From Sedimentisphaerales bacterium (GTDB lineage Bacteria > Planctomycetota > Phycisphaerae > Sedimentisphaerales > Anaerobacaceae): 56,766 nt of DNA. Each line of letters begins with the position of its first letter. Within the stretch, counting starts at the first letter, position 1. The DNA is taken from positions 1-56,766 of the forward strand of contig JANQFY010000238.1 of NCBI GenBank assembly GCA_028277585.1, given 5' to 3'. Both the position numbers and the translations under genes were made by a program. The notes beneath the pieces are model-generated. The model was not told the origin of the DNA, did no database searches, and worked only from the letters and a program-made list of their open reading frames with translations. This document shows, piece after piece, positions 8,273 through 16,446 of this stretch.

Positions 8273-8346
8273 GGCGGCGTAGCTCAGTTGGTTAGAGCAT
8301 GGGATTCATAAGCCCAGGGTCGTAGGTTCGAATCCTACCGCCGCTA
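8273..8346 (+). tRNA. tRNA-Met (CAT)
   Basis: Full cloverleaf of 74 bases. The acceptor stem GGCGGCG pairs with CGCCGCT (G1 with U72 as wobble) and the discriminator base is A. The D arm is GCTC/GAGC, the anticodon loop TTCATAA carries CAT, and the T arm is GTAGG-TTCGAAT-CCTAC. CCA is not encoded. The A31/G39 pair at the base of the anticodon loop is a mismatch. CAT could in principle be an Ile2 isoacceptor; the overall sequence fits elongator Met better. Confidence 0.9.
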
Positions 8347-8417
8347 TTCAAACGCGTCGGGCGGGTCTCTGACCGGTTCGGCCGTGAGGTTCGACCGACG
8401 AGAAACGGTTTTTTGGT

Positions 8418-8490
8418 GCCCCCTTCGTCTAGTGGCCTAGGATATCAGGTTCTCATCCTGGAGACAGGGGTTCGACTCCCCTAGGGGGTA
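8418..8490 (+). tRNA. tRNA-Glu (CTC)
   Basis: Cloverleaf of 73 bases. The acceptor GCCCCCT pairs with AGGGGGT (G1/U72 wobble), with discriminator A. The anticodon loop TTCTCAT reads CTC and the T arm is AGGGG-TTCGACT-CCCCT. CCA is not encoded. A run of T residues follows at 8492-8497. It lies 71 bases after tRNA-Met and 44 bases before tadA. Confidence 0.92.
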
Positions 8491-8534
8491 CTTTTTTCTT
8501 TCCGCTCGTCGCCCTACGCTTGGCAAACACACCC

Positions 8535-9014
8535 ATGGAACAGACCCAATCCCAAATCGATGAACGCTACATGCGGCTGGCGATCGACGCGGCCCACATC
8601 GCCGAGGAGAATGGCGACGTGCCGATCGGCGCGGTCATCGTCTATCAGGACCAGGTGATCGGCCGGGCCTACAACCAGCGGGAGCAGCTCACCGACCCGA
8701 CGGCCCACGCCGAGATCGTCGCCCTGACCCAGGCCGCCACCTTCATCGAAAGCTGGCGCCTGCATGGATGCACGATCTATGTGACCCTCGAGCCCTGTCC
8801 CATGTGCGCCGGCGCTCTGGTCCTGGGCCGACTCGACCGCCTCGTCTACGGTTGCACCGACCCCAAAGCCGGCGCCTGCGGCTCACTCTACGACATCGTC
8901 CGAGACGAACGACTCAACCACCGCCTCGAAGTGACCCCCGGCGTCCTGGCCGACCCCTGCGCCAAACTCCTCCAAGACTTCTTCCGAAAACGACGACCCA
9001 ATAACGGCGCCTAG
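8535..9014 (+). CDS. tadA: tRNA-specific adenosine deaminase
   Basis: Cytoplasmic zinc enzyme that converts adenosine 34 to inosine in the wobble position of tRNA-Arg(ACG), allowing it to read CGN codons. The cytidine/deoxycytidylate deaminase zinc motif is intact: H58-A-E (TAHAE, with the catalytic Glu) and P-C88-x2-C91 (EPCPMC). Length (about 159 residues) is normal for TadA. The frame can also begin at a TTG at 8520, but neither start has an obvious ribosome binding site, so I prefer the ATG at 8535. It lies directly after two tRNA genes and may be transcribed with them. Guanine or other nucleobase deaminases share the fold, but the [10 protein letters not shown] sequence is typical of TadA. 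Confidence 0.92.
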   Translation: MEQTQSQIDERYMRLAIDAAHIAEENGDVPIGAVIVYQDQVIGRAYNQREQLTDPTAHAEIVALTQAATFIESWRLHGCTIYVTLEPCPMCAGALVLGRLDRLVYGCTDPKAGACGSLYDIVRDERLNHRLEVTPGVLADPCAKLLQDFFRKRRPNNGA

Positions 9015-9571
9015 CCCCGTCGCCCTCGACTGGGAACCTCTTGTGGCGCGCCCTGCGTGTGCTTGGCGGCTTGGATTCGCCCATTTCTCTGTCTCTGTTT
9101 TTCATTTCTGGCCATTTTGTTGTTGAAATCCCATGTTCCTTCGCGTAGCAAAAATGGAGCGGACTGTTGATTGATGGCTTCTCTGAGAGATCGTATGCGA
9201 CCCGGCGGGTTCTACACAGCAATCTGAGCGGAACCATCTGGGTGCGACAATTGAGCCACGGGACGTTGGCGGCACGGATTCTTCCCTGCCAAGCATGCTG
9301 TCAGCGGTTTCGTTGCCTGGGGGTTCTTATGCAGACTGCATGTTTGTTGTGCCCCGTGAGATGCGGAAGAGAGGACGCTTGATAGAGGGGGCGATAAAAC
9401 GATCGGTTCATGTTCCAGCGGATCGAGGCTTGGCAAATGTGCCGGGCCCCGTTTCGTTCTCGTTCAATTGTTGGCTAACTCAGGTGTCTGAAGAGATGGA
9501 TATTGCCTACAAGGTGTTCGGTGACAGTCATGAAGATGGAACTCAGCCATAGCCGCGACAAAGGGTGTCTC
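9015..9571. other. Gene-free stretch between tadA and the SUMF1-like gene
   Basis: Open frames exist on both strands (for example 9295-9552 plus and 9212-9436 minus), but none has a recognisable product, a good start or codon use like the neighbours. I see no RNA gene and no clear terminator here. Confidence 0.4.
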
Positions 9572-10825
9572 ATGCAAGGCGCGCCAGCGTTCCTACAACT
9601 GGCAATACTGACCATTGTCATGCTGACGTTTTCCAGAACGACGGCCGTCTGGGGAGGAGATGCCTGCAGTATGCTTGGAGCATCTGAGCCGCTTAAGGAC
9701 ACGTGGGATTACATCAATATTGGGAGCAACATCCTCGTTGGCCTGGTCGGTGTGTTCCTTACGCTCGCTGCCTTCTACTACAACCGCCGACAGCGGGCGA
9801 CCGAGAAGAAGATGCGTCAGATTGAGTTGGCAGGCCAGTATCTGCCCCACCTCCTCTCGTATGATGATAGCAAGCAATGGGAGATGGTACAGCGCATTTA
9901 TAGTATGGGAAAGAGGTTCGAGAACGAACACATGAGAGATTTCGCGGACGCGATCCTTGGCGTAGTTGTGGTAGCACCGTCTCCGGCGCCACCGCGCGAA
10001 GCAGCGACCGCAGAAGATGTCCCAAGATCTCCTTCTTTCAAATGGGGCGAGGAACTAGAGCCGCTACTAGCCACGCGGGCTTTCTCCAGGCCCAAAGGTA
10101 CGGTGAAATACGATGACGACCCTAGAAAGAGGCACGGCCCATTTACCGTTACCCGTGGCAAACATACGCTTGTTCTTCCCGAGAGCTTTCGAATGGGAGT
10201 CTATCCAGTGACAAACGGCCTTTTCCGGGAATTCATCAAAGACAGAGGTTACGAAAACGAGTCCCTGTGGGATCCGACCAGCAGCCCGTACCGCTCCAAG
10301 TTCCTCTGTCAGGATGGGAAGAGCCCGGGCCCGTCGACATGGCCGAACTCGGACGATATGGCCGGAGGGCCGAAACATCCGGTCGCTGGTATTAGCTACT
10401 TCGAAGCCGAAGCGTTCTGTAGTTGGCTCAAACAAACTAGCGCCCACGCCGAGTCGTGGAGGTGGTGCCTGCCTACGGAAGATATGTGGGAGTTCGCTGC
10501 GAGAACGACGGACGGCCGGGACTACCCATGGGGTCATCGATTCAAGCCAGATCGTTGCAACTCACGTGAGGCGGATCGCCATCAGGTGACCGATGTGACA
10601 GAGTTTGCGGACGGCCAAAGCGAGCATGGCTGTCACGACATGGCCGGCAACGTCTGGGAGTATGTCAGGGACACCAATGCGGCCTCATGGGGATGTGTCT
10701 TGCGAGGGGGGTCATTCAAGAACAACCAGGACGAGATCCGTAGCATCTTCCGGCTGTACCGTGTGCCACGGCATCACAGACCACTCGATTTCGGCTTTCG
10801 TGTTGCTCAAGAACTCAGGGGATAA
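9572..10825 (+). CDS. Membrane-anchored SUMF1/formylglycine-generating-enzyme-like protein
   Basis: The start at 9572 is chosen because AAGGGTG sits at 9561-9567 and the next 28 residues form a signal peptide. A transmembrane helix lies at about residues 53-70 (NILVGLVGVFLTLAAFYY). A basic and coiled linker follows, and a SUMF1/FGE fold covers roughly residues 200-417 (MGVYPVTNGLFREFI, LPTEDMWEFAAR, HDMAGNVWEYV, RGGSFKNN). True sulfatase-activating FGEs carry two Cys near the C terminus. Here the CRSAxR-like position reads IRSIFR and the second Cys is also absent, so it is unlikely to oxidise sulfatases. Related domains often bind ligands or act in signalling. The stop codon lies inside an inverted repeat that flanks the next gene. 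Confidence 0.8.
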   Translation: MQGAPAFLQLAILTIVMLTFSRTTAVWGGDACSMLGASEPLKDTWDYINIGSNILVGLVGVFLTLAAFYYNRRQRATEKKMRQIELAGQYLPHLLSYDDSKQWEMVQRIYSMGKRFENEHMRDFADAILGVVVVAPSPAPPREAATAEDVPRSPSFKWGEELEPLLATRAFSRPKGTVKYDDDPRKRHGPFTVTRGKHTLVLPESFRMGVYPVTNGLFREFIKDRGYENESLWDPTSSPYRSKFLCQDGKSPGPSTWPNSDDMAGGPKHPVAGISYFEAEAFCSWLKQTSAHAESWRWCLPTEDMWEFAARTTDGRDYPWGHRFKPDRCNSREADRHQVTDVTEFADGQSEHGCHDMAGNVWEYVRDTNAASWGCVLRGGSFKNNQDEIRSIFRLYRVPRHHRPLDFGFRVAQELRG

Positions 10826-10838
10826 TGGGGACAGTCAC
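10817..10838 (+). repeat. Left arm of a pair of inverted repeats around the lipoprotein gene
   Basis: AGGGGATAATGGGGACAGTCAC is nearly the reverse complement of 11410-11431, differing by two single-base indels. The arm contains the stop codon of the SUMF1-like gene. The GGGGACAGTCAC core is of the type seen at the ends of dispersed REP-like elements. Confidence 0.7.
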
Positions 10839-10960
10839 CTGCTGGGGTGCGTGATATCGAATCAGAACAGATGCCCGTGTCCACCATTTCATCGCCTGCG
10901 GAGCCTTCTACAGATTGCATATTCAATGTCATGGCGTGACGTTCTGTGAAAGGACATCTC

Positions 10961-11356
10961 ATGAAACGCTGTTCACTTCTGGCAGTTGGTCTGCTGCTGG
11001 CCGGGGCGCTCGGATGCCAAAGTACGCAGAATAAGGACGCTCCGCCCAAAAGAAACATCTCATGCACATCACCCTATACGGTTCCGACCGACTTCTCCCA
11101 ATTGGCGGAGAAGATCCCTGCAATACTCGAGAACCTCAGCATCACGCTCCTGGACAAGACAGAGAAAACGGGAAGCTGTGTGTACACCGGGAAATCCCTG
11201 TCGGGACACACCGTGAGAGTTGAGACAACGGCACTGGTCAAAGGTGAATCAGTCGTTAACGCGATCGTGGAAGGCGAGATGGGTGTAGGCAATCTCCTTC
11301 GCAACAAGATCAACAATGAGCTGCGAAAGACCTTGAGTGCTTCAAAAAGTCGTTAA
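10961..11356 (+). CDS. Small lipoprotein, DUF3568-like
   Basis: A 131-residue protein from the ATG at 10961, which has AAAGGA six bases upstream. A lipoprotein signal peptide ends at C19 (LLLAGALGCQ), so it is probably exported and lipid-anchored. The rest (SQLAEKIPAILENLSITLLDKTEKTG, then beta strands ending in RNKINNELRKTL) resembles DUF3568-type periplasmic proteins of unknown function. It lies between two inverted repeats about 570 bp apart, in a patch with a SUMF1-like gene on one side and an AT-rich orphan on the other. The repeats suggest the gene may have moved as a unit. The family link is tentative. Confidence 0.65.
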   Translation: MKRCSLLAVGLLLAGALGCQSTQNKDAPPKRNISCTSPYTVPTDFSQLAEKIPAILENLSITLLDKTEKTGSCVYTGKSLSGHTVRVETTALVKGESVVNAIVEGEMGVGNLLRNKINNELRKTLSASKSR

Positions 11357-11409
11357 GCTGGTGGATGAAGGAGCCATCTATTACAGTGCGTGACGTCGAT
11401 TCGAAGTAC

Positions 11410-11431
11410 GTGACTGTCCCATTATCTCCCT
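11410..11431 (-). repeat. Right arm of the inverted-repeat pair
   Basis: GTGACTGTCCCATTATCTCC and the next two bases form the mate of 10817-10838. Just inside both arms a related short direct motif occurs (GTGCGTGA near 10847 and 11386), supporting a common element origin. Confidence 0.7.
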
Positions 11432-11461
11432 GGATGACATTAGGTGCAGAATCAAACAATC

Positions 11462-12130
11462 ATGAAATACTATCAAGATGACATAGATGATCTAGTAGCA
11501 GAGTTTCAGAGAGAGAATGCCCCCACAGATCGTTACGCATCTTTTGACTACTGCTACCACTATTTCCATCCTTTGACATCAACTGATCTACTAGATGACA
11601 TTGAGAAGAGCTGCCTTACTATTGGGTTCTATCTTGCCAGTTGGGGGATGTTGAGAGGGTCAAGCTTCTTGCTTAGCCATAGCGCCAAATACTATGAACC
11701 ACTCATTAAGTACATTGCGGAATTGGATAAGTCTGTATGGGACATTGACGTTGACGACTTCAGTGATGAGAACATCAAATTGATTTGTGCGATATACAAG
11801 GACATCAAAGACATCATCGTCAACAATGGAAGCTCTCATCTGACTCTCGTGACCAAAACACTGCTTGGCGTATTTGGATTTGTTCCAGCCTTCGATCAGT
11901 ATTTCGGTGATACATTCAGAGGTATATTCAAGGGAGAGTGTGGATTCAGGAGTGTTGACTCAAAGTCACTGACGTGTATCCGATATTTCTATGAAGATAA
12001 TCGAGATGTTATTGACCGCCGTTCCTCCACAATCTTCGCACGAGATTTTCTGACAGGTGGCGATTCTAATATCAATTATTCGAAAGCCAAGATTATTGAT
12101 ATGTATGGCTTCTCTAAAGGACCGAAATAG
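11462..12130 (+). CDS. AT-rich orphan gene, unknown function
   Basis: About 222 residues from the ATG at 11462; a GTG at 11444 is an alternative, and neither has a strong ribosome binding site. I do not assign a function. The protein is predicted soluble, rich in Tyr, Asp and Ile, with the segment FYLASWGMLRGSSFLL. That segment recalls a family of uncharacterised proteins seen in accessory regions, though this is memory of a pattern and not a search result. Base composition is clearly lower in GC than both neighbours, and codons such as ATA and AGA are frequent, which suggests recent transfer. It begins 31 bases after the right inverted repeat of the lipoprotein cassette. Confidence 0.7.
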   Translation: MKYYQDDIDDLVAEFQRENAPTDRYASFDYCYHYFHPLTSTDLLDDIEKSCLTIGFYLASWGMLRGSSFLLSHSAKYYEPLIKYIAELDKSVWDIDVDDFSDENIKLICAIYKDIKDIIVNNGSSHLTLVTKTLLGVFGFVPAFDQYFGDTFRGIFKGECGFRSVDSKSLTCIRYFYEDNRDVIDRRSSTIFARDFLTGGDSNINYSKAKIIDMYGFSKGPK

Positions 12131-12231
12131 GCAGCTAACACGCTGTTTGTGTCTTTGGGCGACTTGTCTAGAATCATGCTATCTGCTTTCTAGGTCTGTG
12201 CGGTGTGCTGGTTTGGGTGAGAGGTGGGAAC

Positions 12232-14508
12232 ATGGGCATGAGAATTCGTGTGCTGTCATGGTGGGTGTGGTGTTTGGTGGTCGCCGGCGGCGGGGCGGCG
12301 GAGATTCCGTGGGAGCCCCTCGGGCTTTCGGGCGGTGGGGGGATGTTCGCGCCGGGGATCTCGGCGGCTGATCCGAATTTGATGATGATCAACTGCGATA
12401 TGAGCGCCGCGTATCTGTCCGAAGACGGGGGGCGTCACTGGCGGATGATCCATCACAGCCAACTACGCAGCGATACGCGCTGTCGGCCGGGCTTTCATCC
12501 TTCGGACGCCAACGTGATCTACGCGTCCTCCCGTGGGCAGCTCCGTGTCAGTTACGACCGTGGTCGGACGTTTGCGCCGATCGGCGATCTGCGCGAGTCC
12601 CTGGCCGGTGAGATTGCGATCTGTCGTTCTAGCCCGAACGTCATGCTCGTGGGGACGCGTAACGGCCGGTGTTGGCGCTCGCGGGACGCCGGGAGGACCT
12701 GGACAATCTGCCCAGGGCCTGAGGGTCAGGTGATCGGATTTCATTTCGAGCGTAATGAGCGCCGTCAAGCCATGTTCGCGGCGACGGACAAGGGGATCTG
12801 GCGCTCGGACGACGGGGGGCGCACCTGGGTGGAAAAGACGCGGGGCCTGCCTGTCGCGCCGATCCAGGGCTTTGCCGGCGGGTCCAGCGCGACGGGAGGT
12901 GTCACGATGCTCTACTGCACCGTGACCAGCAAGACCGAAGGTGGCAAGTTGGCCGGCGGTGTCTATCGCTCGCGCGATCGGGGTGAGAGTTGGCAATCGG
13001 CGATGGGGTCCGGTCTGAACGTTGCTACGACCACCAGCGATCGATGGGCCTATGGGCCGGTCTCGCAATACCGGCAGATCCTGACCACCGATCCGGACCC
13101 GTCTATCGTGTATGTCACGAACACGAGCACCGGTTTCCATCCACCGCACCACGAGACGGTGTATCGCAGCGCCGATGGCGGGGCCACCTGGCGGGCCGTC
13201 TACTACCAGGATCCGCGCTTCGCGCAATACAACGTCGCGCCCAACTACATCACCGTCGGTGCGGGCCAATCGCTCAAAGGGGGCGACACGCCGTTCGGCG
13301 CTGCGATCTGCGCCAGCGATCCGAACCGGCTGATTCTGGTCTGGAGCCATTCGTCCATCACCCACAACGGCGGCGCCACCTGGTTCACCGGGGACACCCA
13401 CCCGGCGCCGGGCGAGCGGGCAGAACGCGGCTGCGCCTGGTCCTGCACCGGCCTGGTCGTGACCACCACATGGCACTATTATGTCGACCCGTTCGAGGCG
13501 AATCGTCACTACATCGCCTACACGGACATCGGTTTCGCGCGGTCGCTGGATGCCGGACGCACCTGGATCTGGTGGGATAAGGAGCGTTGGGTCCCGTGGC
13601 GCAATACCTGCTACGAGATCGCCTTCGACCCGAACACGCCCGGGGTGATGTGGGGCGCGTTCTCCAACGTGCACGACATTCCCAACGACAACATCATTTC
13701 AGAACGGCATGGGCACGACCAGCCGGGCGGCGTGTGTGTCTCCCGCGACTTCGGCGCGACCTGGGGGCACGACGCGCAGGGTCTTCCGGCCAAGCCCGTG
13801 ACATCAATCGTCCTCGATCCGACCAGCCCTATCGGCTCGCGCACGCTCTATGCCGGCGTTTTCGGCGCGGGAGTGTACACGTCGATAGATGACGGCAAGA
13901 CGTGGAGACCGAAGAGCAAGGGGCTGGGTCATGCGCGGAACATGCGCGTCAGTCGGGTAACGTTCCATGCCGATGGCACGGTCTTCGCGATGATCTGCGC
14001 CAAGCGTCCGGCACGCGGCGCGCCGCTGATGAGCGAAGGGGTAGGGCTGTATCGCTCCACCGACGGCGCGGAGACCTGGGAGAAGGTCAACGCGTCCGAG
14101 CCGTTTCTGTATCCCAAGGACTTCTCCGTCCACCCGCAAGACAGCCGGCGCATTCTGGTGGGCGTCTGCGATGCGCACGGGCGGGACCGCTCCGGTGGGT
14201 TGTACCGCACAGACGACGGCGGCGGGACCTGGCGGCGCCTGGCGCGAGAGGGTCGCCAGACCTTCGGCGGGTACTTCCATCCGGAGCATGAAGGGTGGAT
14301 CTACATGACGCTGACCGAGGGGGCGCCCGGCGCCGGCCTCTGGCTTTCGCAAGATGACGGCGTGACGTGGCGCGCCTTCGACGGGTTGCCTTTCTCCAAT
14401 ATCCAGCGTGTGACATTCGACCGCGCTGACGAGCGCCTGATGTACGTGACCACGTTCGGGGGCAGTGTCTGGCGCGGCCCTATCACTCCGATTGAGGGAA
14501 GGAAATGA
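12232..14508 (+). CDS. Secreted BNR/Asp-box repeat protein (sialidase/GH74-like propeller)
   Basis: A 758-residue protein from the ATG at 12232, with GAGGTGGG upstream and a signal peptide after it (RIRVLSWWVWCLVVAGGGAA). At least ten Asp-box motifs S/T-x-D-x-G-x-T/S-W are spread along the chain (SEDGGRHW, SRDAGRTW, SDDGGRTW, SADGGATW, SLDAGRTW, SRDFGATW, SIDDGKTW, SQDDGVTW). These mark blades of two beta-propellers, as in GH74 xyloglucanases, sortilin-type VPS10 domains and sialidase-like proteins. I cannot assign catalytic residues, so an enzyme role is possible but not shown. The stop overlaps the start of the next gene (ATGA), indicating translational coupling with a TIM-barrel protein. 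Confidence 0.85.
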   Translation: MGMRIRVLSWWVWCLVVAGGGAAEIPWEPLGLSGGGGMFAPGISAADPNLMMINCDMSAAYLSEDGGRHWRMIHHSQLRSDTRCRPGFHPSDANVIYASSRGQLRVSYDRGRTFAPIGDLRESLAGEIAICRSSPNVMLVGTRNGRCWRSRDAGRTWTICPGPEGQVIGFHFERNERRQAMFAATDKGIWRSDDGGRTWVEKTRGLPVAPIQGFAGGSSATGGVTMLYCTVTSKTEGGKLAGGVYRSRDRGESWQSAMGSGLNVATTTSDRWAYGPVSQYRQILTTDPDPSIVYVTNTSTGFHPPHHETVYRSADGGATWRAVYYQDPRFAQYNVAPNYITVGAGQSLKGGDTPFGAAICASDPNRLILVWSHSSITHNGGATWFTGDTHPAPGERAERGCAWSCTGLVVTTTWHYYVDPFEANRHYIAYTDIGFARSLDAGRTWIWWDKERWVPWRNTCYEIAFDPNTPGVMWGAFSNVHDIPNDNIISERHGHDQPGGVCVSRDFGATWGHDAQGLPAKPVTSIVLDPTSPIGSRTLYAGVFGAGVYTSIDDGKTWRPKSKGLGHARNMRVSRVTFHADGTVFAMICAKRPARGAPLMSEGVGLYRSTDGAETWEKVNASEPFLYPKDFSVHPQDSRRILVGVCDAHGRDRSGGLYRTDDGGGTWRRLAREGRQTFGGYFHPEHEGWIYMTLTEGAPGAGLWLSQDDGVTWRAFDGLPFSNIQRVTFDRADERLMYVTTFGGSVWRGPITPIEGRK

Positions 14509-15743
14509 TGAAGCACTTCTTAGCAATGCTACTGGTCTTGCTCGTGGCGGCGTGCGGCTTGGCGGCGCCGGTTGCTGGCTCGAACGAATCGCCGGTTCGG
14601 GTCCCGATCTTGGGTTGGCACAGTATTCCAGAGGGCGAGCTGTCGCTGGAACGGTTGCGCGAGTTGGCGGATATGGGGCTGACGCACAGTCTGATGCATT
14701 ACAGCCCGGCCGGCAACGCCCGGGCTTTGGATTGGGCGGCGCAGGTTGGGGTGAAGCTGTTTGTGGGGGATGGGCGTTTCGGCCAGCCTGGGGAGCAGCT
14801 CGAAGAAGCCGTGCGGGCGTACCGCGATCACCCGGCGCTGGCGGGCTATCTGTTACGGGACGAGCCTTCGGTGGCAGACTTCGCTTCTCTGGCGGCCGCG
14901 CGTGACGCGCTGGCGGCTGTCGATCCGGCCCACTGGAGCTATGTCAATCTCTTGCCCACCTATGCCAGCTCGAAACAACTCGGTTGTGCGACCTATCCCG
15001 AGCACTTGCGGCGGTTCATGGTGCAGTTCCGCCCCGAAGTGCTGAGTTTCGATCACTACCCGATCCTGGAAAAGAACCGGCTGCGCAAGGACTTCTTTCA
15101 GAACCTCGAATGGATCAGGCAAGCCTCGCTGGAGTTTGACACGCCGTTCTGGGCGTTCGCACTGACCTGTCCCCATAAGCCCTACCCGACACCCACGCTG
15201 GGCCATGTCCGACTGCAGAGCTGGAGCAACTTCGCGTACGGCGCCAAAGGGCTCCAGTACTTCACCTACTGGACGCCCAAGCCCGGGACGTGGGACTTTC
15301 ACGATGCCCCCATCCGACTCGACGGCACGATGAGCCCAACCTGGGAATTGCTCAAGGCGTTCAACCAGGAGGTGCAGGCCTGCGCCGAGATCATCCTGAA
15401 CAGCCGGGCCGTTGCGGTCTACCACACCAAGCCCCTCCCGGCCGGCACGCGGGGGCTCGACGCCTCGTGCCCCTTCGCTCGCATCAAAGGGGGCGAAACG
15501 CTGGTCGCGCTCCATGAACTGCCCGACGGGAAGCGGTACGCGCTGGTGGTCAATCGCTCCTTCACGAAGAAGGTCACGCTCCGCCTGGCGCTGCAGGACT
15601 GGGTGGGCAACGTGGGTTGGACGCGGCGGGCCGGAGGTGCTCAGTTTCTCGGCTTCGCCGATCGCCAGGTAACCCTGCGGCTTGAGCCGGGCGCCGCTGC
15701 ATTTCTACGGCTCGACCTCCCGCGTTCCGCGAAGATGCCGTAG
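14505..15743 (+). CDS. Secreted TIM-barrel glycoside-hydrolase-like protein
   Basis: A 412-residue exported protein with an N-terminal signal peptide (KHFLAMLLVLLVAACGLAAP). The middle resembles GH42-like or related (beta/alpha)8 barrels: GLTHSLMHYSP, AGYLLRDEPSVADF, SFDHYPIL, and YGAKGLQYFTYW. The Glu in LLRDEPS sits where a barrel acid could be. The last 90 residues form a beta-sandwich. The ATG at 14505 overlaps the upstream stop by four bases and has GGAAGGAA before it, so the two genes are co-translated. Substrate unknown; a role with the BNR protein in extracellular polysaccharide use is inferred from the coupling. Confidence 0.7.
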   Translation: MMKHFLAMLLVLLVAACGLAAPVAGSNESPVRVPILGWHSIPEGELSLERLRELADMGLTHSLMHYSPAGNARALDWAAQVGVKLFVGDGRFGQPGEQLEEAVRAYRDHPALAGYLLRDEPSVADFASLAAARDALAAVDPAHWSYVNLLPTYASSKQLGCATYPEHLRRFMVQFRPEVLSFDHYPILEKNRLRKDFFQNLEWIRQASLEFDTPFWAFALTCPHKPYPTPTLGHVRLQSWSNFAYGAKGLQYFTYWTPKPGTWDFHDAPIRLDGTMSPTWELLKAFNQEVQACAEIILNSRAVAVYHTKPLPAGTRGLDASCPFARIKGGETLVALHELPDGKRYALVVNRSFTKKVTLRLALQDWVGNVGWTRRAGGAQFLGFADRQVTLRLEPGAAAFLRLDLPRSAKMP

Positions 15744-15834
15744 GTGAATCGCTGTAAGTCATTTTAGGATATGGCTTTAATTTGTGGTAACGCCTCCGGG
15801 GCTGCATATTCTAAGAGAATCCGGGCGAAAGCCC

Positions 15835-15863
15835 TTGACTTGATGGTTAGGCGGCCTAATAAT
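15835..15863 (+). promoter_or_regulatory. Autoregulated marR promoter, possibly leaderless
   Basis: TTGACT (15835-15840) and TAATAA/AATAAT (15857-15863) are 16-17 bp apart. Transcription would start at about 15870, the A of the ATG, and there is no Shine-Dalgarno sequence. The palindromic operator at 15847-15859 fills the spacer and touches the -10 box, as expected for autorepression. Confidence 0.65.
15847..15859. promoter_or_regulatory. MarR-type operator 1 (TTAGGCGGCCTAA)
   Basis: Perfect palindrome around a central G (TTAGGC-G-GCCTAA), located between the -35 and -10 boxes of the marR promoter. Two related sites precede the transporter gene at 16409-16421 and 16447-16459. Confidence 0.7.
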
Positions 15864-15869
15864 ACAGGT

Positions 15870-16373
15870 ATGGCGACGAAGAAGCCCGTACAGACAAGCC
15901 GCGAAGAGGCGTCGTTTCATCATATCAACGATGTGCTGATGAAGATCGCCAAGATGTACGTCCGTCAGCACGAGAAGAACCAGGATTTTGGCGTCCAGGC
16001 CAGGCTCCAGCGGGCCGAGATCCACACGATCCAGGCGATTGGAAACCACGAGGGGATCAATCTGACCGAATTGGCGCGGTTTCTTGAGGTGACCAAGCCG
16101 ACGATCTCGGAGCGGATCGCCAAGCTCGCCCAGCTCAAGCTGGTCGAAAAACAGACGCGGGCCGGGAACCAGAAGGAGGTCCGCTTGGTCCTGACCGACA
16201 CAGGCTGGACCGCGTATCACCATCATGAGGACCAGCATCGGGAGATCTTTCGGTTGTTTCAGCAGCATTTCGGGGATCGGTCGGCCGTGGTGCTGCAAGC
16301 CTTCGAGAAGGAGCTGGACGATTTCCATGGGTTCCTCGTGGCGCTGAGGAAGGGCAGCCGCTTCTTTCAGTGA
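15870..16373 (+). CDS. MarR-family transcriptional regulator
   Basis: A 167-residue winged-helix repressor. The ATG at 15870 is chosen because the predicted promoter lies right against it. An upstream frame (15771 onward) would read through the promoter and operator and is probably not translated. The recognition region is visible in EGINLTELARFLEVTKPTISERIAKL, followed by the wing (KQTRAGNQKEVRLVLTDTG). N- and C-terminal helices for dimerisation are present, and the length is typical of the family. It lies just upstream of an RND transporter operon whose promoter carries the same operator motif, so it probably represses both itself and the transporter genes. The inducer is unknown. Confidence 0.88.
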   Translation: MATKKPVQTSREEASFHHINDVLMKIAKMYVRQHEKNQDFGVQARLQRAEIHTIQAIGNHEGINLTELARFLEVTKPTISERIAKLAQLKLVEKQTRAGNQKEVRLVLTDTGWTAYHHHEDQHREIFRLFQQHFGDRSAVVLQAFEKELDDFHGFLVALRKGSRFFQ

Positions 16374-16397
16374 TCCCGGCGGCCGTCTCTCTTTTTT

Positions 16398-16426
16398 TGT
16401 AGAAATGATTAGGGTGCCGAACAATA
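16398..16426 (+). promoter_or_regulatory. Probable promoter of the transporter operon
   Basis: TTGTAG (16398-16403) and ACAATA (16421-16426) are 17 bp apart. Operator 2 lies in the spacer in the same relative place as at the marR promoter. The boxes are weaker than consensus. Confidence 0.5.
16409..16421. promoter_or_regulatory. MarR-type operator 2 (TTAGGGTGCCGAA)
   Basis: Matches TTAGG-N2-GCC-N-AA, the pattern shared with operators 1 and 3. It lies between the -35 and -10 boxes of the transporter promoter. Confidence 0.6.
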
Positions 16427-16446
16427 CAAGGCGTGCCGAGTAATAG

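Noticed and set aside
9295..9552. 85-residue frame upstream of the SUMF1-like gene
   Set aside because: It has no ribosome binding site, no recognisable sequence, and overlaps the region before a better start.
12463..13674. 403-residue open frame antisense to the BNR-repeat gene
   Set aside because: It mirrors a strongly supported coding gene with signal peptide and Asp-boxes; long antisense frames are expected in GC-rich DNA, and no domain is visible.
15771..15869. N-terminal extension of the MarR gene
   Set aside because: It would translate the promoter and operator; the promoter fits a start at 15870.
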